From positions 558,001 through 622,000 of the forward strand of contig JBBCIY010000005.1 of the NCBI GenBank assembly GCA_037189645.1: DNA of 64,000 bases, read 5' to 3'. Both the position numbers and the translations under genes were made by a program. The notes under the pieces were generated by a model that searched no databases, was not told the DNA's origin, and saw only the letters and a list, made by a program, of their open reading frames with translations. Source of the stretch: Taishania sp037189645. GTDB lineage: Bacteria; Bacteroidota; Bacteroidia; Flavobacteriales_D; Crocinitomicaceae. Positions within the stretch are counted from its first letter, which is position 1. Each line of letters begins with the position of its first letter. Below are positions 45,991 through 53,949 of the stretch, piece by piece.

Positions 45991-47726
45991 CTAATATTCG
46001 ACTTCCAGTCCGAAGGTATCTTTCAGGGTGTGGAGGTACGGGAATTTTCTTGACATCATCGCGAATTTGTCCTTCCCTGTCAGGAATTTTACTTCCTCCT
46101 GCTGGTTCTCGGTGATCTTTATTTCTATGGTTACCTCGTAGTTCTTGAGTGAATGGCGCAGGAATGAGATCAGCTTCTCTTTATCGGCGTTGATCAGGTC
46201 AACCTGTACCTGGTTATCCACTTCCATCACAAAATGCGTGTCTGAGACCGGCAGAGGATTCCGCTTGATCATTGCGTTGTAGAACGTTTCCCTGCCCTGC
46301 TGTTTCATCTCGTTGGCAAAGCGCCTCCAGCTCATCTTGACATCATCAAAATGAAAGGATTCACGCGGCAGGTCAGCAGACGAGCTCCCCGGATGCTCTC
46401 CGTTTTCCGTTTGGGGATGGAGCATCTTTTTGATCGATAAATTCGTGGAAACAACCCGTTCGCCGGCTTTTTCCAATACTTTCGGTTCCGGTTTTTCGAT
46501 GATCTTTTGCGCTACAGATGGTACGGATGGCTTGGTAGCTTTCTCTTTTTCCGGTTGCTGCCCTCTTAACGACTGTCCCGGAAACGGAATGATCTGTACA
46601 GGATCAGTTAAGCGTTTTTTTTTTCAAGCTCCTGCTTCAGGGAGCACAGCTGCATCAAGGTAAATTCAACCAGCAAACGCTGGTTCTTAGACTGTTTGAA
46701 TTCCACATCCGCCTTGGACAGAACGCCGAGGGCACGAAGAATGGTCGGAGAATCTACTTCCTTCGCCTGCTGAATGTAACGGTTTTCCGCTACCTCCCCT
46801 ACTTCCAGCAGATTAGCCGTCCGGACATCTTTACAAACCAGCAGGTCGCGGTAATGGCCGGATAAGCCTACGATAAAATTGTGAGCATCGAACCCTTTCT
46901 CCATAATTTCATTGAACAGGAGCAGGCAGCTCGGGATATCTTCCTTCTGCGTAAAATCAACGATCCGGAAATAATAATCGTAATCCAGCAGGTTCAGGTT
47001 GTCAATGACACTCTGATAGGTAATATTGCTTCCCGCGAATGTGACGATCTGGTCGAAAATAGACAATGCGTCCCGAAGGGCTCCGTCTGCTTTCTGAGCG
47101 ATCTGGAACAGCGCTTCCGGGTCAGCGGTGATGGATTCTTTTACTGCGATGGAAGCCAGGTGGTCGGCAATGTCTTTTACCTTGATCCGGTTAAAGTCAA
47201 AAATCTGGCAGCGCGACAAAATAGTCGGGATGATCTTGTGCTTTTCAGTTGTCGCCAGAATGAAGATCGCATGTTTCGGCGGTTCTTCCAGCGTTTTAAG
47301 GAACGCGTTGAACGCCGCATTTGACAGCATATGGACCTCATCAATGATATACACCTTGTGCGTTCCCAGCTGTGGAGCAATGCGCACCTGGTCGATCAGC
47401 GTCCGGATGTCATCCACCGAGTTGTTGGAAGCAGCATCCAGCTCATATACATTCAGTGAAGCTCCTTCATTGAAGGATTTACACGATTCACATTGGTCAC
47501 ACGCTTCAATCTCTTCCGTCCGGTTAAAGCAGTTAATGGTCTTTGCAAGGATGCGGGCCGTGGTGGTCTTTCCGACCCCTCTCGAACCACAAAACAAAAA
47601 CGCCTGAGCAAGCTGATTGTTCTTTATCGCATTGCGAAGCGTGGAAGTCACAGACTTCTGCCCCACAACCGTATCAAAGGTCTGCGGACGATACTTCCTG
47701 GCTGATACAATAAATTCTTCACTCAT
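45991..47726 (-). CDS. dnaX: DNA polymerase III subunit tau (full length, needs -1 shift)
   Basis: Clamp-loader subunit of the replicative polymerase. Read in one frame the gene stops after 372 residues (the gamma form, 46608-47726). The -1 frame is open from the A10 run at 46615-46624 onward and encodes a proline-rich linker (RLTDPVQIIPFPGQS) and the tau C-terminal domain ending KFPYLHTLKDTFGLEVEY, typical of Bacteroidota DnaX. A shift there gives about 578 residues. The N-terminal AAA+ part has Walker A GSRGVGKTT (47-55), zinc cysteines C66, C76, C79 and C82, and Walker B VYIIDEVH (125-132). The start is ATG 47726; a TTG three codons earlier overlaps a TATCTTTG promoter element. A sequencing error in the A-run is the main alternative. 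Confidence 0.85.
46608..47726 (-). CDS. dnaX: DNA polymerase III subunit gamma (zero-frame product of dnaX)
   Basis: The product of unshifted translation, 372 residues ending LKQELEKKNA at a TAA 4 nt past the A10 run. It holds the complete AAA+ ATPase and clamp-loader collar domains but none of the tau regions that bind polymerase and helicase. This is the same arrangement as the gamma form made from dnaX in E. coli and Thermus. Confidence 0.75.
   Translation of the reverse strand: MSEEFIVSARKYRPQTFDTVVGQKSVTSTLRNAIKNNQLAQAFLFCGSRGVGKTTTARILAKTINCFNRTEEIEACDQCESCKSFNEGASLNVYELDAASNNSVDDIRTLIDQVRIAPQLGTHKVYIIDEVHMLSNAAFNAFLKTLEEPPKHAIFILATTEKHKIIPTILSRCQIFDFNRIKVKDIADHLASIAVKESITADPEALFQIAQKADGALRDALSIFDQIVTFAGSNITYQSVIDNLNLLDYDYYFRIVDFTQKEDIPSCLLLFNEIMEKGFDAHNFIVGLSGHYRDLLVCKDVRTANLLEVGEVAENRYIQQAKEVDSPTILRALGVLSKADVEFKQSKNQRLLVEFTLMQLCSLKQELEKKNA
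46615..46624 (-). other. A10 slippery run in dnaX
   Basis: On the coding strand the sequence reads GAG CTT GAA AAA AAA AAC GCT TAA. Ten consecutive A precede C. Gain of one A by polymerase slippage, or a -1 ribosomal shift, moves reading into CGC TTA ACT GAT and on into the tau C-terminus. The stop codon in the original frame sits right after the run. Confidence 0.75.
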
Positions 47727-47732
47727 TACCCA

Positions 47733-47740
47733 CAAAGATA
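47733..47740 (-). promoter_or_regulatory. Putative -7 element (TATCTTTG) for dnaX
   Basis: Exact TAnnTTTG, ending 6 nt before the dnaX ATG at 47726. No convincing -33 TTG. Its position supports the ATG over the upstream TTG as start. Confidence 0.4.
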
Positions 47741-47858
47741 GCAGGAAAAACCGGTTGATAAAAAGATGTTGAAAACTTTCTGCCCGGTAAAAAATTAATT
47801 CCTTCCCCCCCGGAATCAGCCCGGCTTACGTTCCTGTTAGAAACAAAAATAACTTATT

Positions 47859-48815
47859 ATGAAAAAACTAAGATTTTCAACATTGGCACTCGCAGGAATT
47901 ACGGCTGTGCTGATGAGCTCGTGTAAAAAAGACAACCCGGTCCCGCTGCCTTCGGGCCCAATCAACTCCGGGAGTGGAATCGCTTCTTTTTTCCAGTCGA
48001 ATCTCGAAAATGAGAAACAGACCTTCACAATCAATGCAGACAATACTTCCACGGTCACCGGAAGCAAAGGTACAACGGTTACCTTCTACCCTCATTCATT
48101 TGTTAATCAATCGGGTGCATACGTAAGCGGCAACGTACAGATTGAGCTGATTGAAATCTATAACAAAAAAGACATGATCCTGCTGAATAAGCAGACAATG
48201 GGTGTAACCGGGACCGGGCTGGGGCTTTTGGTTTCCGGAGGAGAATTCAACATTGTAGCGAAGCAAAACGGTCAGAAGTTAAAGCTGGCACCAGGAATGG
48301 GGTATTCCCTGACTGCACCTGCTCCCAATGGCACAACTCCTGAAATGACGTTATTTTACGGAGATGTGGACGAAGACGGGCAACTGACCTGGACACAGGA
48401 GCAGGGAGATTCTGTTATGATCGACATGGATCAGAATACCTACTATGCTTATTTTGATTCGATCGATTGGGTCAACCTGGATTACTTCATGGGCATGTCC
48501 GGGCCTCAGACAATTATCAACGTACAGCTGCCGGCACAATACACGCTTCAGAACACAAGTGTGTTCATCTCCATAGACGGGTACAACTCCGTTGCGGGAA
48601 TCTATAATTTTCAATCCGGGTTTTTCACAACAGGGCCTTACTACCAATTACCTGTAAATATGAATGTACATTTTGTGATCCTGAACATAGAAGATGACGT
48701 AATAAAAGCCGCCGTCATACCCGCCACCATTACCAATGATCATATAGAAGTGGTTACTGAACTGAATACCGTCACAGAATCCGAATTGTCAACATTGCTG
48801 GGTAACTTACCATAG
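47859..48815 (+). CDS. Lipoprotein of unknown function
   Basis: A 318-residue lipoprotein: signal peptide with lipobox LMSSC (Cys at 22), then KKDNPVPLPSG. The body is beta-rich, with YPHSFVNQSGAYVSGNVQIE resembling the carboxypeptidase-regulatory or ZU5-like beta-sandwich often seen in Bacteroidota cell-surface lipoproteins. I do not recognise a precise family. It ends 13 nt before the ECF sigma factor gene and could be co-transcribed with the sigma/anti-sigma pair, perhaps as part of the same envelope-stress unit. Confidence 0.75.
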   Translation: MKKLRFSTLALAGITAVLMSSCKKDNPVPLPSGPINSGSGIASFFQSNLENEKQTFTINADNTSTVTGSKGTTVTFYPHSFVNQSGAYVSGNVQIELIEIYNKKDMILLNKQTMGVTGTGLGLLVSGGEFNIVAKQNGQKLKLAPGMGYSLTAPAPNGTTPEMTLFYGDVDEDGQLTWTQEQGDSVMIDMDQNTYYAYFDSIDWVNLDYFMGMSGPQTIINVQLPAQYTLQNTSVFISIDGYNSVAGIYNFQSGFFTTGPYYQLPVNMNVHFVILNIEDDVIKAAVIPATITNDHIEVVTELNTVTESELSTLLGNLP

Positions 48816-48828
48816 GGAACATACAGGG

Positions 48829-49461
48829 GTGGTTGCCGGTGCGATCAGGCAACCATCTCTTCCTGGTTTACGTTTTCTTGTTTTCAGCCAAAGCTCCGAT
48901 CAGAAATTGTTTGAACTAAACGCCGACACTGTAACTGCCATCGTAAAAGGAGACCGGAAAGTCATCCTTGATCTGTATCATTATACATTCCAGGTATTAA
49001 TGAGCAGTGCCGTGCGTTATACCAACAACCAGGAAAACCAGATGCAGATCGTTAACAACAGCTTCATGAAGATCGTATCGAATATTGAACGATTTCAACT
49101 TGGTTCCGCTTATTTTTCCTGGGTAAAACAGATCGTAAAACACGAGATAATCGATGACTTCAGGAAAAACAAACAATACAACGAGCTGTTTCAGTTCAAC
49201 GATGATTATAGGAATGATTCATTGACAACGGAGCCGGAAACTGATTCGATCTACGCGGCAGAAGAATTACAGACAATGCTCGACACCTTGCCGCCTGCTA
49301 CCAAGGTAGTTTTTAACCTGTATGCCATCGACGGGTATTCAACCAAAGAGATCATGGAAGACCTCCGTATTTCCTATGAAACCGTCAAGTGGCACATCAA
49401 AGAAGCCAGGAAAAGATTGAGGGAACAATTTAATTTGAATCAATTGAAAAGGTGTGAATAA
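48829..49461 (+). CDS. ECF RNA polymerase sigma factor
   Basis: A 210-residue sigma-70 ECF factor. Region 2 spans about 40-115 (IVKGDRKVILDLYHYTFQVL; FSWVKQIVKHEIIDDFRKNK) and region 4 about 140-205 (LPPATKVVFNLYAIDGYSTK; ISYETVKWHIKEARKRLREQ). The annotated start is GTG; the first about 28 residues are unlike the family, so the true start may be a later non-ATG codon, since no in-frame ATG precedes region 2. It overlaps the next gene by 8 nt. The partner next door looks like its anti-sigma factor. Confidence 0.9.
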   Translation: MVAGAIRQPSLPGLRFLVFSQSSDQKLFELNADTVTAIVKGDRKVILDLYHYTFQVLMSSAVRYTNNQENQMQIVNNSFMKIVSNIERFQLGSAYFSWVKQIVKHEIIDDFRKNKQYNELFQFNDDYRNDSLTTEPETDSIYAAEELQTMLDTLPPATKVVFNLYAIDGYSTKEIMEDLRISYETVKWHIKEARKRLREQFNLNQLKRCE

Positions 49462-50923
49462 GGATAAGAAACATATTGATGAACTGTTCAGCAAGTCGTT
49501 AAATCAACGCACTTTTGACATCCCTGAATCATTCCTGGAGGATCTGAACACCCGCCTGGATGCATTGGAGAAAAAGAAAAAGCGGCGGGGTTTCTTTTGG
49601 TGGTTCGTCTTCGTAGCCGTCGGCACGGGAGCATTGCTGGCTATTTTACTGCTTCAACGGAACGATCCGGGCCAGCCGGGTTCCAGGCAGTTCAGCGGGG
49701 TAAGTAAAGAGGAGAAAATCAAGTCCCCTGATTCCACTCAGCAGAGCAGACAACCAGGCCGGCATCCGGTTGCCGATACGGGTAACATCACTTTTACCGG
49801 AGAAGAAAAGAAAAAAGAGGCCAATGATACACAATCAGCATTGACAAATGACCGGAACACCGCACGCACAAAACGGGAAGCTCATTCACCAGGACAAACC
49901 TCCAAAAGAACAGGGCTGCAAAAAGGGAACCCGGAAAACAACGCAGGAAGAAGCGAAAACGCAGTTCCTCCGCAATTGACCGGGCACTCAGCAAACCAAC
50001 AGGACGACACGGAAACGGGAACAACCGCACACACCGAAACAACCGGTGAAACAAAAGAAATCAGTGATCCTGTTGCAGAAGATTCCACCGCGGATGCAGG
50101 AGCAGGCAAAGATACCATCCAGAATGAAGATCCGGCGGAAACAGCTGCTGTCACCTCAGCTACCGTTCCGGAAGACGAAAAAGCAAGTAAAAAGCAGGGT
50201 AATAACTGGGAAAAAGAGATTCAATTGTACGGAGGTTTCGGTATGAACGTGATCCATGATGCTCCCGTCAATGAAGCTTATCTCAGCAAGATCAGCGCAC
50301 ATCAGTCACCTGTCGGTTCTCCGTCATTCGGGGTAAACGGACACGTATCCTATAAAAAATTCACTTTCGGAACGGGAATCGGCTACTCACAGGCGGGAGA
50401 AACCTTTTCTTCGGAGGTCAAAAATTACATTCTGAAAGATTCGACGGTTTCCCAATACATCCTGGATACGGTAATGGTATACGATTCCATTTCAGACGTA
50501 TGGATACCCGTCTTGTTCGACACGACGATTTACTACACTTACCAGCACCAGGATTCCGTATGGAAAAACACATCCTTCAAAAATCGTTATTCGTGGATTT
50601 CGATCCCCATTCACTTCGGTTACCGGTTTGGTTTCGGTCATTACGAATTAATTCCCCGTATCGGGGCGCAGTTCAATTTCGGAATAGCCAAAAATACCGG
50701 CGCTTTCCCCAATGAAGATTTTAACGGGATAGTGGAATACCAATCCGTCCGGTTCAATGTTTCCTACCTCGTCCAGCTGGAAGCACGGAGAAATTTTAAC
50801 AGGTGGCATGTTTTCATAACGCCTTACTTCAAATCAATGATCAATCCGTCTCTTTCAGGCGACCTGATCAGGAGGAAGTATTCGCTGTGGGGTGTACAGG
50901 CCGGAGTTGGATTTAAATTATAA
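49454..50923 (+). CDS. Dual membrane-spanning anti-sigma-like protein with outer-membrane barrel
   Basis: A 489-residue protein with an unusual layout. A charged N-terminal segment of about 45 residues (HIDELFSKSLNQRTFDIPES, as in small anti-sigma domains) is predicted cytoplasmic. One TM helix follows (FFWWFVFVAVGTGALLAILL, about 47-66). Then comes a linker of about 185 residues rich in Glu, Thr, Asn, Gly and Lys, likely disordered and long enough to cross the periplasm. The C-terminal about 235 residues are a beta-barrel (WEKEIQLYGGFGMNVI to the end WGVQAGVGFKL). This matches the dual membrane-spanning anti-sigma (Dma) type reported in Bacteroides. It starts with GTG and overlaps the sigma gene by 8 nt. 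Expected role: sense outer-membrane state and hold the sigma factor. Confidence 0.78.
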   Translation: MNKDKKHIDELFSKSLNQRTFDIPESFLEDLNTRLDALEKKKKRRGFFWWFVFVAVGTGALLAILLLQRNDPGQPGSRQFSGVSKEEKIKSPDSTQQSRQPGRHPVADTGNITFTGEEKKKEANDTQSALTNDRNTARTKREAHSPGQTSKRTGLQKGNPENNAGRSENAVPPQLTGHSANQQDDTETGTTAHTETTGETKEISDPVAEDSTADAGAGKDTIQNEDPAETAAVTSATVPEDEKASKKQGNNWEKEIQLYGGFGMNVIHDAPVNEAYLSKISAHQSPVGSPSFGVNGHVSYKKFTFGTGIGYSQAGETFSSEVKNYILKDSTVSQYILDTVMVYDSISDVWIPVLFDTTIYYTYQHQDSVWKNTSFKNRYSWISIPIHFGYRFGFGHYELIPRIGAQFNFGIAKNTGAFPNEDFNGIVEYQSVRFNVSYLVQLEARRNFNRWHVFITPYFKSMINPSLSGDLIRRKYSLWGVQAGVGFKL

Positions 50924-50957
50924 AAAAATCGGGACAGATATGATGTGCCGCCCCGAT
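50922..50957 (-). terminator. Terminator for the DUF3127 gene
   Basis: On the minus strand ATCGGG ... CCCGAT with an inner ACA/TGT pairing, followed by seven T. It lies between convergent genes, ending at the stop codon of the plus-strand gene. Confidence 0.55.
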
Positions 50958-50978
50958 CCCATTACATTCTTTACGCGA

Positions 50979-51368
50979 TTAAAACGGCAGGTCATCGTCT
51001 TCCTGTTCAGCAGAAGCCGATTCGATCGGAGACGGCGATGGCGCCAGGTCCATGGCAGAAGGTCCTCCCTGCGGGATTCCACCTCCCTGTCCGACCTTTT
51101 CAACTCTCCAGGCATCCAGTGAATTGAAATACCTCACTTCTCCCTGCGGGCTCACCCATTCTCTGCCGCGGATATTAAATGACACCTCTACCGAATCATT
51201 TACCTTTATCCCGTCGATCAGCGAACATTTATCCTGTGTCAACTGAAAAAGAATATCCTGAGGGTACATGGATGATGAATCCGTTACCACGAATTCCCTT
51301 TTTGAAAATTTATCCGAAACCTGCACGGTATCATTCACAACTTTGACAGTTCCTGTTAACTTAAACAT
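50979..51368 (-). CDS. DUF3127 protein, OB-fold-like
   Basis: A 129-residue protein of the DUF3127 family, common in Bacteroidota. The N-terminal about 90 residues (LTGTVKVVNDTVQVSDKFSK; REFVVTD; DSVEVSFNIRGREW) form a small beta-barrel that resembles single-stranded nucleic-acid-binding OB folds. The tail is Gly/Pro/Ser-rich and ends in acidic EDDDLPF, the same type of acidic C-terminal tip found in SSB proteins. A role in DNA binding or partner recruitment is likely but unproven. Convergent with the Dma-like gene, with a hairpin between. Confidence 0.82.
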   Translation of the reverse strand: MFKLTGTVKVVNDTVQVSDKFSKREFVVTDSSSMYPQDILFQLTQDKCSLIDGIKVNDSVEVSFNIRGREWVSPQGEVRYFNSLDAWRVEKVGQGGGIPQGGPSAMDLAPSPSPIESASAEQEDDDLPF

Positions 51369-51434
51369 AGTTTATCTTATTTTTATTTTTACTTTCTGTT
51401 TCTCTCTTTCGCACGAATCACAATTTCCGCACTG

Positions 51435-52343
51435 CTAACCGTTGTTGAACGACAACAAGGTCATCCAGGCCTCTTCCAGCTTTTCTTCCGACAACAGTTG
51501 CTGCGCGTGACGGTGCAGCTCCAGTTCCAGCTTCGCCGGATCATCCTCTAAAGATACGAATAAATCGCTTAATTCCAAAAGTTTATACTCGTTCACATCC
51601 GTTTCGTTCGGAAGTTCCGTGATCCCTGCCAATTGCCCCAGGTTGTTCGCTGTGAGGACCGTACTGTTGCGGATATCGGCAGGCAGCTGGTCAAATCCTA
51701 CTCCGCAGGTTGTGATCGGTTTGGTGATCTCAAACATCGAATGCTTATCCGAACGGCAGTACCAGTTTCCTCCCATCCTGGATACCAGGTCGATCTTCAG
51801 CTGGTCGATCATCCCGTTTTCATCCAGGATACCAGTACGCAGGTGAATCCTGGTTACTTCACAGATGATCAGGTTTCCCGCGGCTCCTTCCTGCCCCAGT
51901 TCAATGACTTCATTTACCTTGCATTCCAGCTGCACCGGTGATTCAGCCACTCTGAACGGGCGAACTGTTTCCGACTCCAGCGGAGTAAATCCCGCTTTTA
52001 CAAATTCATCCACACCGGAAGGATACGGAGAGCTTGCCAGGCTGACCTGGTGAACAATCTCATAGCTGACGATGTTGATCACCACTTCCGGCACCGCTTT
52101 CACATTGTAATAGGTATCCTTCAGCTCTCCCGTTCTGCCGCTTCTCGCAGGAGAAAAAATAAGGATCGGGGGATTCGCGCTGAATACATTAAAAAAACTG
52201 AAAGGCGCCAGGTTCGGAACGCCGTCTGCATCAATGGTAGATGCAAAAGCGATCGGGCGCGGCCCTACCGCACCCAGCAAGTATTGGTGTACTTTGGGAA
52301 CCGGCAGCTCTTTCGGATCATATGTAATAAATTCCTGTGTCAT
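51435..52343 (-). CDS. Flavin reductase family protein
   Basis: A 302-residue flavin reductase-like (FMN-binding split barrel) protein. The start is ATG 52343 (MTQEFITYDPKELPVPKVH); a longer frame would run through the hairpin upstream. Core motifs: GAVGPRPIAFASTIDADG, NLAPFSFFNVFSANPPILIF and the conserved SSPYPSGVDEFVKAG. It probably reduces FMN/FAD with NAD(P)H or serves as a flavin-binding oxidoreductase. A TAATTTTG is at 52352-52359. The C-terminal about 70 residues (VNEYKLLELSDLFVSLEDDP) are helical and outside the usual domain. Confidence 0.87.
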   Translation of the reverse strand: MTQEFITYDPKELPVPKVHQYLLGAVGPRPIAFASTIDADGVPNLAPFSFFNVFSANPPILIFSPARSGRTGELKDTYYNVKAVPEVVINIVSYEIVHQVSLASSPYPSGVDEFVKAGFTPLESETVRPFRVAESPVQLECKVNEVIELGQEGAAGNLIICEVTRIHLRTGILDENGMIDQLKIDLVSRMGGNWYCRSDKHSMFEITKPITTCGVGFDQLPADIRNSTVLTANNLGQLAGITELPNETDVNEYKLLELSDLFVSLEDDPAKLELELHRHAQQLLSEEKLEEAWMTLLSFNNG

Positions 52344-52361
52344 CTCGGGTACAAAATTAAA

Positions 52362-52388
52362 ACAAAAATCCCCCATCCGGGGGATTTC
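52362..52388 (-). terminator. Terminator of the DUF4836-like gene
   Basis: Near-perfect hairpin AAATCCCCC-GGAT-GGGGGATTT followed by T-rich tttgttttaa on the minus strand, 54 nt after the DUF4836-like stop codon and just before the flavin reductase leader. Confidence 0.8.
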
Positions 52389-52441
52389 AAAATTCAAGTT
52401 ATTAAAATCTATTAACAAGTGCCGAACGGGTTATCCACGTA

Positions 52442-53887
52442 TCACATCATGGTCAGCTCGTCCTCGAATATGTTCAGTGCCTTCTGGAATACCTGCTTCA
52501 GGATGTTCTCTTTTCCTTCCCTGGCTTTGATGGTCATTTTACCTCCGTCAATGCCATAATCTATCTGTACGTACTTCACCATTTCCACAAATTTCGAAGG
52601 TCCGTCCAATTGAAAAGAAGACATGTCAACATCACTCAGATCGATGAAGAAATTGAATGTGCCTTTACCGAAATTATTCCCCGCATCCGGCAGTGATACC
52701 GCGTTTCCTACGTTTTTGGAAGAGGAATACGCAAAAATCCCTGCATCTGTCAGGTTTACAACTTCAAAATCTTCCGTCATCTTTTCCCTGATAGCAGAAC
52801 CAAAGGTTTTCCCGTGGCCGGCCAGACCTATGAAAAAGTTGATATCCGGTGTTACGCCATCTCCCATTGCGGAAGCGATATCTCCAAAGATCAGCGCACC
52901 CAGCTTCCCGTCAATGATCTTGGAAACGTCATAGTTGGCCAGGGTCATCGCCACCTCAAATTCTCCGCCGATGTCCTCGCTCAGGTCCCTCATTGCATTC
53001 GGCGCGTATTCGCTCAGGAATTCCTGCATCTTTTTCGTATCTATATTCAACGACGCTCCCATAAACGGCTTGCCGTTACCGAGGTTGTTCAGGATCTTAG
53101 CTCCCGAATCTGTTCCGAAAAACAGTTTGCTTTTCAACGCATCGGAAAAATGATTTTTTGACTCAATGACAATCGCTCCGTCTTCAAACCGCAATCCTGT
53201 TTCAACATAGGAATTCTGCAGCATGGCACGCAATTCTTTCTGTTTCTCCGCGCTCAGGTCTTCTAAATCCGTATTGGATGTCCCGTAGAGGTTTGCCAGG
53301 CTTACCCCGTACACCAGATCGTCTTTTTTCTTCAGGATATCGGCAATATATCCTGTGCTCACATCTCCTTTTGCCCGGTCGTAGATCTTGCCCAGAGACG
53401 CCACAGGATCTTCCACATCGTTCTGGATCAGCGCAACTGCCAGGTTGTTATTAAATGCGAGGTTAAGATCGCCATCCTGGAGGTATTGAAAAGATTTGGA
53501 CTCTTTTACCTCGAACCCGTTCTTAGTCAGGTTCGCTTTTAAAGAATCTGCATTTTTCACCTCGATGAACAAATAGGTCGCCACCGGGTTTCCATTCTCA
53601 AACGGGCCCTCCAATGCAAAATAGACCGGTTCGTCCATGTTGATCGAATTTTTCAGCTGGCTGACCGGACCATTCATCACTGCTTTGATCTTGGCTTCAC
53701 TTTCGTAATCTGTTTTAGACAGGATATCTCCCAGCCTCGCTGAGCCAAATCCCACGACGGCTTCATTCCCGTTGAGGAAAGAAGAAAAGCTTTCCAGCAA
53801 TGAACGTGATTTACCTGATCCTCCGCAAGCCATCAGGAATAAGGACAATACAACAACTGCAAACGAGATGCTAACAATCTTTTTCAT
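52442..53887 (-). CDS. DUF4836-like lipoprotein
   Basis: A 481-residue lipoprotein: signal peptide with lipobox FLMAC (Cys at 21), then GGSGKSRSLLES. The body has the long alpha/beta repeats (NEAVVGFGSARLGDIL; PVYFALEGPFENGNPVATYL; DGAIVIESKNHFS) found in the DUF4836 family, which is mostly annotated as a Bacteroidota lipoprotein of unknown function. No enzymatic motif is seen. It has its own strong promoter (53913-53941) and terminator, so it is monocistronic. Confidence 0.75.
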   Translation of the reverse strand: MKKIVSISFAVVVLSLFLMACGGSGKSRSLLESFSSFLNGNEAVVGFGSARLGDILSKTDYESEAKIKAVMNGPVSQLKNSINMDEPVYFALEGPFENGNPVATYLFIEVKNADSLKANLTKNGFEVKESKSFQYLQDGDLNLAFNNNLAVALIQNDVEDPVASLGKIYDRAKGDVSTGYIADILKKKDDLVYGVSLANLYGTSNTDLEDLSAEKQKELRAMLQNSYVETGLRFEDGAIVIESKNHFSDALKSKLFFGTDSGAKILNNLGNGKPFMGASLNIDTKKMQEFLSEYAPNAMRDLSEDIGGEFEVAMTLANYDVSKIIDGKLGALIFGDIASAMGDGVTPDINFFIGLAGHGKTFGSAIREKMTEDFEVVNLTDAGIFAYSSSKNVGNAVSLPDAGNNFGKGTFNFFIDLSDVDMSSFQLDGPSKFVEMVKYVQIDYGIDGGKMTIKAREGKENILKQVFQKALNIFEDELTMM

Positions 53888-53912
53888 ACATTAATTCTAT
53901 TAAAAATCAAGT

Positions 53913-53941
53913 CAAAAGTACAACAAAATACCTTGAAACAA
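53913..53941 (-). promoter_or_regulatory. Promoter of the DUF4836-like gene (TTG-N18-TACTTTTG)
   Basis: Both Bacteroidota elements are present at the expected distance: -33 TTG (53941-53939), 18 nt spacer, -7 TACTTTTG (53920-53913), then 25 nt to the ATG. The best promoter match in the window. It overlaps the end of the flavoprotein gene (from 53950) only narrowly. Confidence 0.7.
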
Positions 53942-53949
53942 CGAAAAAT

